From NCBI GenBank assembly GCA_010093605.1, contig MU004183.1:2232001-2296000 (forward strand): 64,000 nucleotides of DNA, in the 5' to 3' direction. This stretch comes from Lophium mytilinum (Eukaryota; Ascomycota; Dothideomycetes; Mytilinidiales; Mytilinidiaceae). The position numbers were made by a program, and so were the translations under genes. Every line of letters begins with the position of its first letter. Within the stretch, counting starts at the first letter, position 1. The notes under the pieces were generated by a model. That model ran no database searches. It worked only from the letters and a program-made list of their open reading frames with translations, and was not told where the DNA came from. Below are positions 21,673-32,349 of this stretch, one piece after another.

Positions 21673-22439
21673 CTAGGTCCGGTTACGGCCGCTGCGACGC
21701 GGCTCTCCGGTTTCTGTTGCCGCCTTCTTGGGGGCCCTCTTCTTGGCCGGGGCTTTCTTCTCGCCATCAGCCTTCTTGGGCCGTCCTCGACCCTTTCCCT
21801 TCTTCTCGGTCTCAGTTTCGCCGTTGGTCTTCTGCTTCTTAGCCGAGTCGTCCTCCTTAGCCCCGTTCTCCTCGACCGCAGGCTCATCCGCCTTCCGTTT
21901 GTCTCCAGTCTCAACCTCGGCCTTGGCCTCTCCGTTGGTAGCCTCTTCAGGCTTTGCCTCAGCAGAGTCGGACGCGCCGTTTGATTTCTCGGCGCCGTTC
22001 TCCTTGGCCTCTTCCTTCTTCGATGGCTCAGGCGTCTTTGACTTGCCCTTGGCCGGCTTGTCGACAGTGAGCTCATGCGCGCGTTTGACAACGTCGTTGC
22101 CCTCCCGGGCAAGGTGCACGGCCGGGTCTTCGGCAGACGCGTGCTTGGTGATGGTGTTGCCCTTGTTGGACTGGATGGAAAGGTCGCCGTGCTCCTTCAC
22201 TTCAGCGACTGTTCCGCTGGGCTTTGAGCTACCCCATTGCCAGGAAGCTGGGACAAAGAAGGTTTGTCAGCACAGTCTGTAGCAGCTCGCGCCGGGGACG
22301 CGCCTCGGGACGGTATGGGCGGTTTCGGCGACGAAAGAAGCCAAGAAAGCGCGATTGAAGCTCATGGATGAAACATAAGACATTGCGAGGGATGAGTGGG
22401 CATACCTTGATCGCCCTCTTTGATAGCAGTGTCAGCCAT
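21673..22439 (-). CDS. Hypervirulence-associated-type TUDOR protein with AT-hook tail
   Basis: Exons are 22439..22406 and 22247..21673, joined across a 158 nt intron (GTATGC..CCCAG), giving 202 residues. The spliced N-terminus MADTAIKEGDQASWQWGSSK continues PSGTVAEVKEHGDLSIQSNK and PAVHLAREGNDVVKRAHEL. This is the pattern of the small TUDOR-like fold annotated as 'hypervirulence associated protein' in fungi and bacteria. The rest is Lys/Glu/Ala-rich with RKADEPAVEENG. It ends in GRGRPKK, a canonical AT-hook core, and further basic clusters, suggesting chromatin association. The first exon is only 34 nt, and without it the domain start would be lost. The family name does not prove a virulence role. 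Confidence 0.85.
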
Positions 22440-23409
22440 TGCGCTTGGTATAAATAGCTTCCGGGGAGGCGCGTAGGAGTGGTAAAATGGATGCTGAGCG
22501 GCGCAACGAAAAATTCGGGATGAATTGGTGCGCGTAGATGATGCGACGAGGTTAGAGATGGAGTTGGGGATGCGCAGACAGAAGAAGGGGTGTCGAGGAG
22601 GAGTGCGAGGAGCGAGGTGAGGTTGGACACTGAGAGGGAAAGCTGGGGGCACTGTCGATCCCAGCGAATCACAGCGCGTGCGTGCAGGCTTTCCCCAGCC
22701 CCCCAAGCGCGTCATAACCGGCGCCGCCTCTAGCCCTGGCGTCTCTGCACGTTCCCTCTCAGCTGAAGGATGCATTCGAGGCGGAATTGATCAGGCTCGA
22801 TATGTGATGATACTCGACATGTGAAAATACTCGAGATACAGGGACATATACAGCGGTAGTCAAACGAATCTCCCTTGGCTATGTTGAGGAGATGGATGTT
22901 TCTTAGCAATTCGACGTCGATGGGAGCCCTAACACACCGAAACGAGCAAGGCTCAAATCTCCACACTGTTACGTAGTAACATTCCTCTATTGATGGAAGT
23001 CACGTCTTTGGTACGACCACATACTGGCATGATGAAAGTGTGAGCTCAAAGAACCGAACTTGACTAGCTTGATCCGATTTTCTATGTATGCCACTGCTTG
23101 GGGCACCTCAATGCAGTTTCGGAAATGGAAGCTAGTAGCTCTTCACCTCGGGCTGTGTTGGAAGCACTTCCAGCAGGTGTACATATCAGACGGAGTGCTG
23201 AATAAATATGCCACTTTTCCCATGCCCAGCGTGCAGCGGACGAATTGTGAGATGCAGAGGCTTTGTCACGTGACAGTTTATGCAGATCACAAATCACGTC
23301 ATCCGATCGCCGGCGGCGGAAACCGCAACCCCTCGCACGTGAGGCTCGCTGCCCAACCACACCTTTGTACCACATAAGATAAGCCAACACCAAACGGACC
23401 CTCTCTTCA
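22440..23409. other. Divergent intergenic region with a MITE-like element
   Basis: Divergent 5' flanks of the TUDOR/AT-hook gene (-) and the FKBP gene (+). An inverted-repeat element lies at 23086..23182. A minus-strand frame over 22229..22672 is Ser/Pro-rich leader-like sequence and is not called. Confidence 0.55.
23086..23182. mobile_element. MITE-like short inverted-repeat element, copy 4 (subtype B)
   Basis: The left arm GTATGCCACTGCTTGGGGCA pairs with the reverse complement of the right arm, GTACACCTGCTGGAAGTGCT. The first 16 bases of the left arm are identical to those of the copy at 61595. The core carries AGTAGCTCTTCACCTCGGGC, related to the right arms of copies 1 and 3. Length is ~97 bp and it is non-coding. 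Confidence 0.62.
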
Positions 23410-24027
23410 ATGCACCACCTCCGTCGTACTCTACTCTCAACTCCCACCAAATCAACCCAATCACTCTACCGCGCCTTTACTTCCACAGCCGCAAACATGG
23501 GTGTCACCAAGCAAGTTCTGCAGCCCGGCAACGGCGTCGACAAGCCAAAGGCCGGCGACAACGTCACCATGGTCTACACCGGCTGGCTTGAGGACAAGAG
23601 CGCGGCCAACGGCAAGGGCAAGCAGTTTGACTCGTCGGTTGGCCGTGGTGATGGCACTTTCCCCGTGAAGATTGGAACCGGGCAGGTTATCAAGGGTATG
23701 TTTTCTTTTTGCTCACGAACAACTAAGGATGCTAATGGACTCATACAGGATGGGACGACGGCATCCTCAGCGCTGATGGCGGTATGACTCTGGGTGAGAA
23801 GTCGACGCTGACGATCACGGGGTATGTGGCTTTTATTCTAGTTGTTATGTAAGGCGGTACTAATGATTTGGAAGCGACTTCGCATATGGCCAGCGCGGCT
23901 ACCCTGGGCTCATCCCACCGATGGCCACTCTCATCTTGTGAGTTTCTCGGTCTTCAGTGAATGGCCTAATGTACTAATTGCCTCCAGTGATGTGGAGCTC
24001 AAGGGCATCAACGGCAAGAAGGCTTAA
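23410..24027 (+). CDS. FPR1: FKBP-type peptidyl-prolyl cis-trans isomerase with optional mitochondrial presequence
   Basis: Exons are 23410..23695, 23749..23821, 23875..23937 and 23988..24027, giving 153 residues. The FKBP12 fold is complete: VTMVYTGW, FDSSVGRG, GQVIKGWDDG (active-site Trp), GDFAYGQRGYPGLIPPMATL and IFDVELKGIN. This enzyme isomerises prolyl bonds and is the FK506/rapamycin target. Two starts are possible. The first ATG (23410, T at -3) adds 29 residues, MHHLRRTLLSTPTKSTQSLY plus RAFTSTAAN, which look like a mitochondrial presequence. The second ATG (23497, A at -3 and G at +4) gives the usual cytosolic MGVTKQVLQPGNG start. Leaky scanning could make both forms. The common Asn in PPNAT is Met here. 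Confidence 0.95.
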
Positions 24028-26514
24028 ATAGTCACGTGAAGTTTCGGAGACGGCAAAAACATGAGTCTATTTGATGACATTTGGCCCCCACGGTCGAATA
24101 AAATATCTAGCTCATGTAGAGTTTGCTTATAGCAATTACTAAACGAATCAAATGAGTTGGAACGATGAAGTCTGGATGCTAGAGCTTTCCAGTCACAGCG
24201 TCATATATGTACAGACTGAACTCCAAATACTAATTGGTACCTCCAACAGGCCTGAATGCTCTTTTTGAAGTATCTTCGAGCTTCCTTACAACATGCGATC
24301 CACCCCACACGACCTTGTAATAGGACACTCAAAAGCGTTGGACACGGCTCCGATTTGCGCTATCTATCTAGATAGGTCACCTCTCAGCCTTAAGCGCCTG
24401 ATAGCCTTACGATGTCCCAGTTTTCTGGGCTCTATGCATGCCTATTCTTCAGCCAATGGATAAGCTTCGCGATCGCAAAGTCATCCAACTTTTCATCGCA
24501 GGAGGGGCTTGCGACGTGCATGAAAGGTCCACTGATATAGCGGAAACCCGTGTCACACCCAGGCGGTCTGTTCGTACTGATCAAGCTCAGTCCTTTGCTG
24601 AAGATCATCGCGCCAATTTTCGCGAACAAAGTATTTCCATTGAAAGCACATTGCAACGGATTGATCCAAGTCGGTTGCGTCGATTCCTGAGGTGCACGAT
24701 CCGCTTTCTAGGTGGATCACCATGGCTTGAGAAAGACATCGTTAGCAACAGTGTCGTAACGGTGAATGTAGAAATTACCTGGTATAGTGGCAAACATCCG
24801 CATGCAGCCCTGAGGAACCAATTAGCAAGACGTACGTGACTAGGCCTATATACCTACCCAACACTCCAAAGTGAGCGGCAGGTGAACAAGCTCATGCTAA
24901 TCCGCGTTAGTTTTCCGGACTGTGCACACAATGGCTTAACATCACTGGGTCCTCCTAACATGCTCGAGGTTGCTATAGCTGTTGTGATGTCTATCGCATC
25001 TATCACAAACGTATTCGTCCGCCAGATGCTGATTGAATTAGTGCGGCAATATGCCCTTCTGGCAGCCTTCACACACAATGCGACATTCTTCTTATCTCCA
25101 GTGATCTAAAAGATCCTCTCGGCCATCTGCATCATAGCTGCAACCGCCGGTCTGGCAGAAGTGGTGCCTTGGTGAGTTCTGCTTGTGTTGCTGCGCGGCG
25201 CTCTCAATTTCGATCTCTCTGTCGCATCGAGTGCAAGTATACCTGAAAACCCTAATTAGAAATCACGGTTGAAGAAAAGTCATACTTAGCACTTATCCGT
25301 CATAGTGGCACCATGTGATGGGATTATAATAAGCACCCATAGCGAAGATCGAATCGCAGTCAGGATTGACGGGTGCGCGTCGCGTCGTTCAGGGGCGATG
25401 TCAAAGTCAGCAAGAGATCCCCTAATCTAGGGCACGTGCTATCGTCTACAATTTCTTGACGCGTGAGTTTAACTGCCCTAAATCCGATGGGGAGAAGAGC
25501 GCACACAAACGATATTACCATATAGGATGGAAGTAATGGCGCTGTAGAGGAATTGAGGAATGGGTTTCCCCACTCAAACAAAAGTAACGGTTTCCGTCAC
25601 CCTCGGCAAGATACAACTAGTCTGCCACTAAAGGCGGGTGTTCATCTTTAGTAGAAGAAGCTCTGGACCTATCTTTCAAACAAGTACTTTTTCGCTCAAT
25701 GCGTCGCCTAGAATAGAGACCACGTTCCTTTTCGAGGGGCTAGATCATGGAGCAAATAGCCCGAGAGCGCTTGCTCCGTTTCTTTCACCACGGTTTGTCT
25801 TGAACCTTGCTGCTCGGAGCTTGTTGCGTCTTATTGTTTTAAAAACTTGAATCCCAACAGTGGATTTAGATAGGTGACAGGTAAGACAACACGCCATGGC
25901 TCCGGTCTGGCTATACCTACCTGTCTCCTGCTGAGGCCGCCTAGCGAGAATGCCCTCGATTGAAAACATTATCGATATCTTCCTGGTATGCACAATGTAT
26001 CGAAACACACTGGTAAAGACGGAAAACCAGCGTCCAATGATCTATCATAGTTAAGAATATGGGCCGAGATCCGTGATATGGGTGGATTTGAGATTTGCCA
26101 TCCCTTAAGATGTTGATAGCAAGTATAATCTAGTCTGGATACGGCTAGTCCGCAGATCACTCTACGCTGTTCCCATAGAGGGCATCGCTGCGTAACAGAA
26201 CCTTCCAACCCATATCTTTCTGCGGTGAACTACTCATACTCGCTCCTAAGTTCTTACCGCGGAGTTATATGATACACGAAACAGTGCTTGACCTTTAACC
26301 ACATTGAGAAACCTTACAGAAGCAGAGAAATCTCACCACCAAATCACGTCTTTACATTGGTCAGGCGTACCGCCCAAATTGCCAGTCTAGGCAATTCACC
26401 ACCTCCCCATCTCATGCGCTGATTAATTGGATTTGTAAGCGCTGAGCTCATGAGAATGCTGCCATATATAAAGGTATGATACCTGAATAAGGCTTGTCCA
26501 TTCTAGATCCCGAG
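24028..26514. other. Gene-poor intergenic region (~2.5 kb)
   Basis: The longest gap between supported genes in the window. Frames on both strands are short and none shows a recognisable domain or consistent splicing. A minus-strand 74-codon frame at 24432..24656 (CDTGFRYISGPFMHVASPSC) looks somewhat protein-like but cannot be extended. No repeat, RNA gene or transposon signature is recognised. The end is the promoter of the oxidoreductase gene. Confidence 0.5.
26465..26472 (+). promoter_or_regulatory. Consensus TATA box
   Basis: TATATAAA lies 43 bases upstream of the ATG of the oxidoreductase gene. The short distance implies a very short 5' leader or a start slightly downstream. A clean TATA box often marks regulated rather than constitutive fungal genes. 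Confidence 0.5.
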
Positions 26515-27753
26515 ATGGCACCATCCCCCAAGATCCGCGTCGCCCTCATAGGCCTCAACGCGCCCTACACTAGTGCCCCAACGGGCACGAACTGGACGGC
26601 AATTGCTCATCTGCCATATCTCCGAGAGTCCTCGAAGTATGAGCTGGTCGCTCTACAAAATAGCTCAGCTGAGCGAGCTGCGAAATCAATAAATGCGCAT
26701 GGTCTGGATCCCCGGAAAGTGAAAGCTTACGGGACCCCTGAGGGTACACGACTCTCATCCCTTCTTCTCGTTGCAAATAAGCCACTAAGATCATAAGTAG
26801 AGGTCGCCAACGACCCAAACATCGACCTGGTCGTAAGCAGCATCCGCGTCGACCGCCACGCCGGCTCCCTCATCCCTAGCATCAAAGCCGGCAAAGACGT
26901 CTACGTGGAGTGGCCAGTCGAAGCAAACTACTCCATAGCCAAAGAACTAACCGGCTTGGCCAAATCGCACAACGTCAGGAACGTAGTAGGTCTCCAGGGC
27001 CGCTTCTCTCCCATAGCCACGACGATCAAGGCTCTGATCGACCGCGGCGAGCTCGGGCGGGTGACTAGCAGCACCATCATCACCACTCTCAACTACACCG
27101 GCCCCACCATCCTAAGCTCCATCGACTACTTCACAGATATCAAGACCGGAGGGAACCCATTCACCATCGACTTCGGGCACGTGCTAGAGTGTGTCAAGGA
27201 AGTGCTAGGGGAGATATCAACCCACCACTCCCTCCTGATCAACCAGTACCCAGAAGTCGACGTCGTGGACCCCGCTACTCGAGAAGTGGTTGAGAAAGGC
27301 CGCAAGAACACCGTCCCAAACCAGGTCGTCTTCGACGCGGTCCTGAAGTCCGGCGCTGTGCTGACGTACAAGCAACACGACGCTGCTGGTGTGCCGCCTG
27401 GCGCGACGCCGCGGAAGGATAAGGGCCGGTTGCCTGTGTTCGACTGGCGCATCTTTGGCTCCAAGGCGGAGGTCCGCGTAACGAGCTACGACTCGATCTT
27501 TCCGAATATCGGCAGCGGAGGCTTCAAGATTGAGATTTGCAAAGCGGAGGACGGGGCGGTGGTGGAGGTGGAGCTTGGGGCGGATGAGTTTGGGCATCTG
27601 CCGGAGCCGGCGAGGAATATTGCGAGGCTTTATGAGGCGTTTGCTGCTGGGCTGGGAGAGCGGAATGAGAAGAGGAAGTGGTACCCGGACTTTGAGTATG
27701 CGCTGAAGACGCACGAGTTGATTGAGGGCATGTATAAAGAGAATGGGTTTTGA
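26515..27753 (+). CDS. Gfo/Idh/MocA-family NAD(P)-dependent oxidoreductase (Gal80-like)
   Basis: Exons are 26515..26743 and 26801..27753 (intron GTACAC..GTAG), giving 393 residues. The N-terminal Rossmann strand reads KIRVALIGLNAPYTS. VYVEWPVEANYSIAKELTGL carries the EWP/EKP motif typical of the family, and GLQGRFSPIATTIKALIDRG follows. The C-terminal half is the usual alpha/beta domain (TIDFGHVLECVKEVLGEIST, DWRIFGSKAEVRVTSYDS). Members act on sugars, inositols or related polyols. Fungal Gal80 regulators share the fold without catalysis, and DFGHVLECV places this sequence near the Gal80-like branch. The substrate cannot be told from sequence. The splice restores YGTPEEVANDPNIDLVV without gap. 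Confidence 0.9.
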
Positions 27754-27907
27754 TTGGCATGTAGTAGGGTACAATTAGGCATTCATGAACTCGTTTGACT
27801 CTCCGAAAGTCACCTAGCTAGGCTACCTCAAACGGTATCATCACGCCGTCAGAACGACACCGAGAAAGCCCCATTATAGATCAGCTCTCCAAACCGTATC
27901 CAATTCC

Positions 27908-28724
27908 TCACGCCGACCAGTGGCGTTGATAAAGTGAAAGCCACAAAACGAGCATTTTGATCGGAAATGAGAGTAGGTTTTCTTCGCAATTGGCCTTTGT
28001 GGGATTCGCAACGTGCTGGATCAGAGCGCTCAAGTAGCGGAACCTCATATCGCAGCAAGGGCATTTGAAGGGCAACGGTGTTTCCCGGTAGCGGCGTAGA
28101 CTGCGTCGACCATGAAGTATATTTCGCCATCTGGACGAGATAAAGTAGTGCCACTGTGGGCTCGCCGCCGCAGCTTCGTTCAGGTCTACCACGGTGATAT
28201 CGGAGTCGCAGTTTCCGCCCTCGAGATGAAGTATCATTGCTGGAAGGCTCTTGAAGATTCGAGGGCATCCCCAGCACGTGATGTTGGTATATACGTGGGT
28301 ATTTGCGTGCTACATTGACGTTAGAACATCAACTCCCTGTCGTAGTAAAGCGCCAGGACGTTAATATCGGGAGCTTTTACTTACTTGATTGAGGTCAGCC
28401 TGATTCTCGCAATGCTCCTGGCAGATCAGACAGGCATAGTGTTTTTGGAGGTGATGGGCCATCGTGCCAGGAGGGACGCCCGACTCGCATTGTTCACAGA
28501 CTTCATAACAGCCCTCGTCCCTCCAATGATCGAGCAGCTCATTGAAATCGTATGCGTCGTAGTTGCAGTTGTCGCAAAGGTGATGGTGACTTGACGTAAC
28601 AAGATGCTGCTTAATCGCATGCCGGTTTACGAATTGGCGACGGCAGCGCCTGCAGAAGTTGCTATCAGATAGGTCAGCGGGGCTTACATTGAGTAGATGC
28701 TTCGAGCGCTCACCCGTTAGACAT
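27908..28724 (-). CDS. Multi-C2H2/C2HC zinc-finger protein, paralogue A
   Basis: Exons are 28724..28714, 28661..28385 and 28309..27908, giving 229 residues. The first coding exon is only 11 nt (MSNG start). Six fingers fit C-x2-C-x11/12-H-x3-5-H/C: CRRCRRQFVNRHAIKQHLV, CDNCNYDAYDFNELLDHW, CEQCESGVPPGTMAHHLQKH, CLICQEHCENQADLNQ joined by splicing to HANTH, CWGCPRIFKSLPAMILHLEG and CPCCDMRFRYLSALIQHV. The second intron (GTAAGT..GTAG, 75 nt) falls directly before the first zinc histidine of finger four. The same position is used in the neighbouring paralogue at 29958..31175, which supports both models. Fingers with short linkers suggest nucleic-acid or protein binding. No activation domain is evident and the function is unknown. 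Confidence 0.78.
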
Positions 28725-29957
28725 GGCTCGGTCACAGGCCCATCAGGTCAGGGTTCTGACTGCAAAGAGGCAAGATAAGAGGGAGAGATTGGCAGTCGCA
28801 GCGACGGGCGCCGCTGTGAAGAGCCTTCGCGATGGAGGTGAGTTGAGGAGACGAGTCTGGATTTGGGGAAGCTGAGTGGAAGAGGTGAGCTCAGTCGAGG
28901 TGGGCGACCGAAGGAGGTGAGGTGGAAGTAGACTCGGAGATGAGACGGCCGTGTCAAGCGATAGGAAACGCGACAGCCGCGATTGACTGGAAGCCATAGA
29001 CCACTACAGTTTGTAGTGCCTTAGCGTAGATTTTGATGTCAGAACTCACCTCAACGGAAAGGCTGTCATCCTTCCAAATCACTAGGCGCTGTCGTCTCTT
29101 CTGAAAAGGAACAAGAAGTGATTGATAGAACAAGACCTTTTTATCTTCACATACCTACATTTCTGGGCCATAGGTTTAGGCACACAGATTTGTGTCTGCT
29201 TGGCTTAAATGCTGCCCATTCGACACCAATGTAGGGGGTGGTCTGCCTGCTGGGTAGTGACTTGGGCAAGAGGTAGTCTGATTTGCGCTGCTTGAACCTC
29301 GACATCGCCTTTGGAGTTTCGAAATCCTGTTGGAGACTCCAAACAGTGGCGAACCAGTGTGCACAGACTGTAATACCTTATTGGGCCACCTCAGGCGGTG
29401 GTAGCTAGAACAGCAAAATGTAGACAGACTTTTGTCACGGCGCTGAGATGACAGGAAGCAAAAGATGATCGATGGAGAACCCTCTACCAACTTTCCCTCG
29501 TGCCAAAGTCATCCTCTTTACATGGAAATTTGGATGCCGTAAGCACAATTCCTGAAAGCCGTGGCAACCATAGGCCTGGTGACAGAAAGGTTAGCGATGT
29601 CAATCCGTTCGGTTGGCGCTCTTACTCAGAGTGGGAGGAGACAACTGAGCAAACCTAGCGGGTAACTCAGTTGAAGGCTACCAAAGTAACACGAGATATA
29701 TACCCTCACTCAATGCGTCACTCTAAAGTATTTCACTGGGGAACTGATTCTGGGGAAACGCTAAGAACTCTTCATTGCAGATCCCTTTCACTAGCGGAAG
29801 GCAATGTTTGGGGTGCCTCCGGTAAGGATAGTATTCAGCCAAGATGAAAGACTCACATGTATTGCAATCCCTTTTTTAGATCGACCAAAGCAACTCGAAC
29901 AATGAAATGAGCGTGTTTAAAAGCAGCGAAGGCCTCGAGTGTTATTCAGATCTATTG
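28725..29957. other. Spacer between the two zinc-finger paralogues
   Basis: About 1.2 kb. A minus-strand 84-codon Ser/Pro/Leu-rich frame at 28743..28997 lies just upstream of paralogue A and is more likely leader sequence than a protein. A weak MITE-like element is marked at 29283..29404. No other feature is seen. Confidence 0.45.
29283..29404. repeat. Possible diverged MITE-like element
   Basis: The right end, read in reverse complement, is AGCTACCACCGCCTGAGGTG, close to the family consensus. The left end TTGCGCTGCTTGAACCTCGA pairs with it imperfectly. The core has a small palindrome (TTTGGAGT .. ACTCCAAA). Divergence makes the left end uncertain. Confidence 0.33.
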
Positions 29958-31175
29958 TTATGTTTCGCGGCTGTCTTTTTGACACTGCTTCAATCGAGTT
30001 ACCAGCCAATGCGACAGCCTTTCCAGTGGTCCTTCCGATACTCCCTGGCTACAGGAGCCATTCGCACAATGTTGAAACAGCGCGCTGAGGCTGCCGAATG
30101 TGGTGTCGCAACCGTCGCAGTAGAATGGTCGGTCTCCTGGAGCAACGGGGACGCGATTTCGAAGACGTCTCACCCAGTCTTTCTCAATGAAGTTACGCCA
30201 CTGGAACACCTCAGCGGCCCACCCATTCAGCTCTTCTTTGTTGGTAGCGGACGGACAAGCTCCGGATTCCAGATGTATGATGATTCCCGGAACAGTGCTG
30301 AACAGCCGCTCGCAACCCCAGCATTTCTCGTCAACGGGCAAGTGGGTAAGAAGATGCTGAGAATCACGTGTTAGTTTCAGATACGGACATTCCCCTGGCA
30401 ATAGAAACTACGTACCTGTTGGAGATTGGTTTCGTTCATATGCCGATCTAAGCAATAGGGACACACAAAATCCGGTGCATCCCGGTCTTCGAGGACACTT
30501 TGTGCCAGAAGTTTGCTTATTTCCGCAAGATCCTCATCAACATTTGTAGGCTTACAGGACCGGACGTGCTTGAGCAAGAGCTTTCGCGAGCTATGGTGAT
30601 CGTGGCAATGGAAGCAAGCGTGATGCTTGCGACAATGTTTCTTCCATTGCGCTTTTGGAACGAAATCACCGCATCCATCGCAGCATATCCGGCACCCACG
30701 CAAACTCCAATGCTCTATGAGGTCGTCCAAGTCCGCAAAAGCCTCGTTACACTCTGAACATTCATGACTCCCGTCGTTCGACTCCCAATTAACGTCGTCA
30801 TCCGACTCGGAATCCGAGCACTTATGAGCCTGCAATTCTTGCTCTGTAAACGCTGCACTACACCTGGTACAGGAGTATATATTCGTGAAATCCTCGGACC
30901 CTTTACGAGGAGCGGGGTCGGCTTGTTCGTTGGCATCGTGATTGTATGTAGATAGAGGTGGGATCTGATGTCGCGGGGAGTTCTCTAAATGCTGTCTCAG
31001 GTGAGAAGCATGACGGAAGTCTCTTCGGCATTCGTGGCACCGCTGAATACTGTTGCGCCTGATGAGAGCGAGTCGTTAGCGATCTGGCTATTGAACTTGG
31101 ACACGAATAAGCCTACGGAGCTTGAGATTGATGATCTCGCGGGACGACGACACCGTTCATATTATACGACTTCAT
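29958..31175 (-). CDS. Multi-C2H2/C2HC zinc-finger protein, paralogue B
   Basis: Exons are 31175..31117, 31058..30416 and 30356..29958, giving 366 residues. Introns are GTAGGC..CATCAG with a CTAAC branch, and GTACGT..TCTCAG. Fingers in order: CHECRRDFRHASHLRQHL, CTRCSAAFTEQELQAHKC, CSECNEAFADLDDLIEHW, CDGCGDFVPKAQWKKHCRKH, CFHCHDHHSSRKLLLKHV, CPYCLDRHMNETNLQQ spliced to HLLTH, CWGCERLFSTVPGIIIHLES and CDGCDTTFGSLSALFQHC. It aligns with paralogue A over the whole length but has two extra fingers and an acidic linker (SDSESDDD). The second intron again cuts directly before a zinc histidine. An alternative Met is at 31160. The neighbourhood and shared intron indicate a local duplication. Function unknown. 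Confidence 0.78.
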
Positions 31176-32349
31176 TGACCACAGGAGAGCTCGACGGGGG
31201 CCCCCAGAAGATTTTAGATTATTAGGTAGTACATTGCACTGAGCTATGAAGAACAGCTGTCGGATAACGAGAGGTCGTAAGGATAAGGGAACGGGCCTTT
31301 GAAACGCATGGGACAAGGCCCCCCGACTTGTCCTATTGGGGTTAGTGGCCTATTCTCATTCATCAACCACATTAGCTTGTATTCTAGACGTCTATTTAAG
31401 TTGTGTCTTCATTCTTGTTAATGTGGAGCACAGTAGTGCTGCTGCTTACGTCCTCCTATGCTATACTGTTGCGATTGATGAATGTGATTGGCAGAAGCAT
31501 CGTTGACCACACCATCGGGACGATTGGCGACCACGGGTCAGGCCCCTGGGCCTTAATCAGGACGTGTATGGTGCTGGTAAAGATTGGTAGTGTTGAAGTT
31601 CGACGTCTAGTAATCTAGAGACTGTGGACATTCGCAATCTAATCTACACGTTTAACAGCTATATTCGGTTTCCGCATTGAAAGTTCTTGGATGTTTTGAT
31701 TCCCACTGTCTACGGCCTCTGGTATCTCGTGGTTATCGTTGGAAGTGGTGATGGGGTCACAATGGCTTTTGATCCTTGAGAAAGACTGCGTTGAACCAAT
31801 GCCCTCGATCTAATGGAGCTCCTGTCCTGTATTTCCTAGAAAGCCACCTGCACACTAACCGCAGGATGCGTCTAGGGGGTGTATGGTAAGCGTACCCTTG
31901 TAGTACAACGTTGTCTATCTTAGAAAGGGTGGAAGCAGCAACCTATGACTTACGTGACTCACTTGCTTATGTGATTTGCTTGTTGGGTTTGATCGGTAAC
32001 GTAATCTTCCACACGCTCGCATAATCGGCAATAGAGCAACGGAGGTAAATAAACTCCTTGACATTATTTGCTTTCTATCTAGGCACGGACTTAAAAGCCA
32101 ATATATTTTGTTATCAACTTGACCTAAGCTCCGGGCTATTTCCGTTCTATGCCTTAAACACATGCCGGATACCCAGGCGTCATTCAAGGATAAATGTCCG
32201 CCATGCCCCACTGCGGGGTGGAAGCTCGTTGGCATAAATACCAGCAGCATTCCTAGGGCTCAAGATCAGGCACATTTAAATTCCTTTTACAGATTAGAAC
32301 ATATTTCGCAACGTCTTAGCATCTCATCACTCTCAAAGATCAAAGCAGA
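31176..32349. other. Divergent intergenic region, nothing recognised
   Basis: 5' flanks of zinc-finger paralogue B (-) and the epimerase gene (+). Only short unconvincing frames occur, with no repeat or RNA gene. Confidence 0.5.

Noticed and set aside
27735-27850. Possible extra MITE copy near GGCTACCTCAAACGGTATCA
   Set aside because: The right arm fits the family but no left arm could be paired at ~100 bp; at best a relic.
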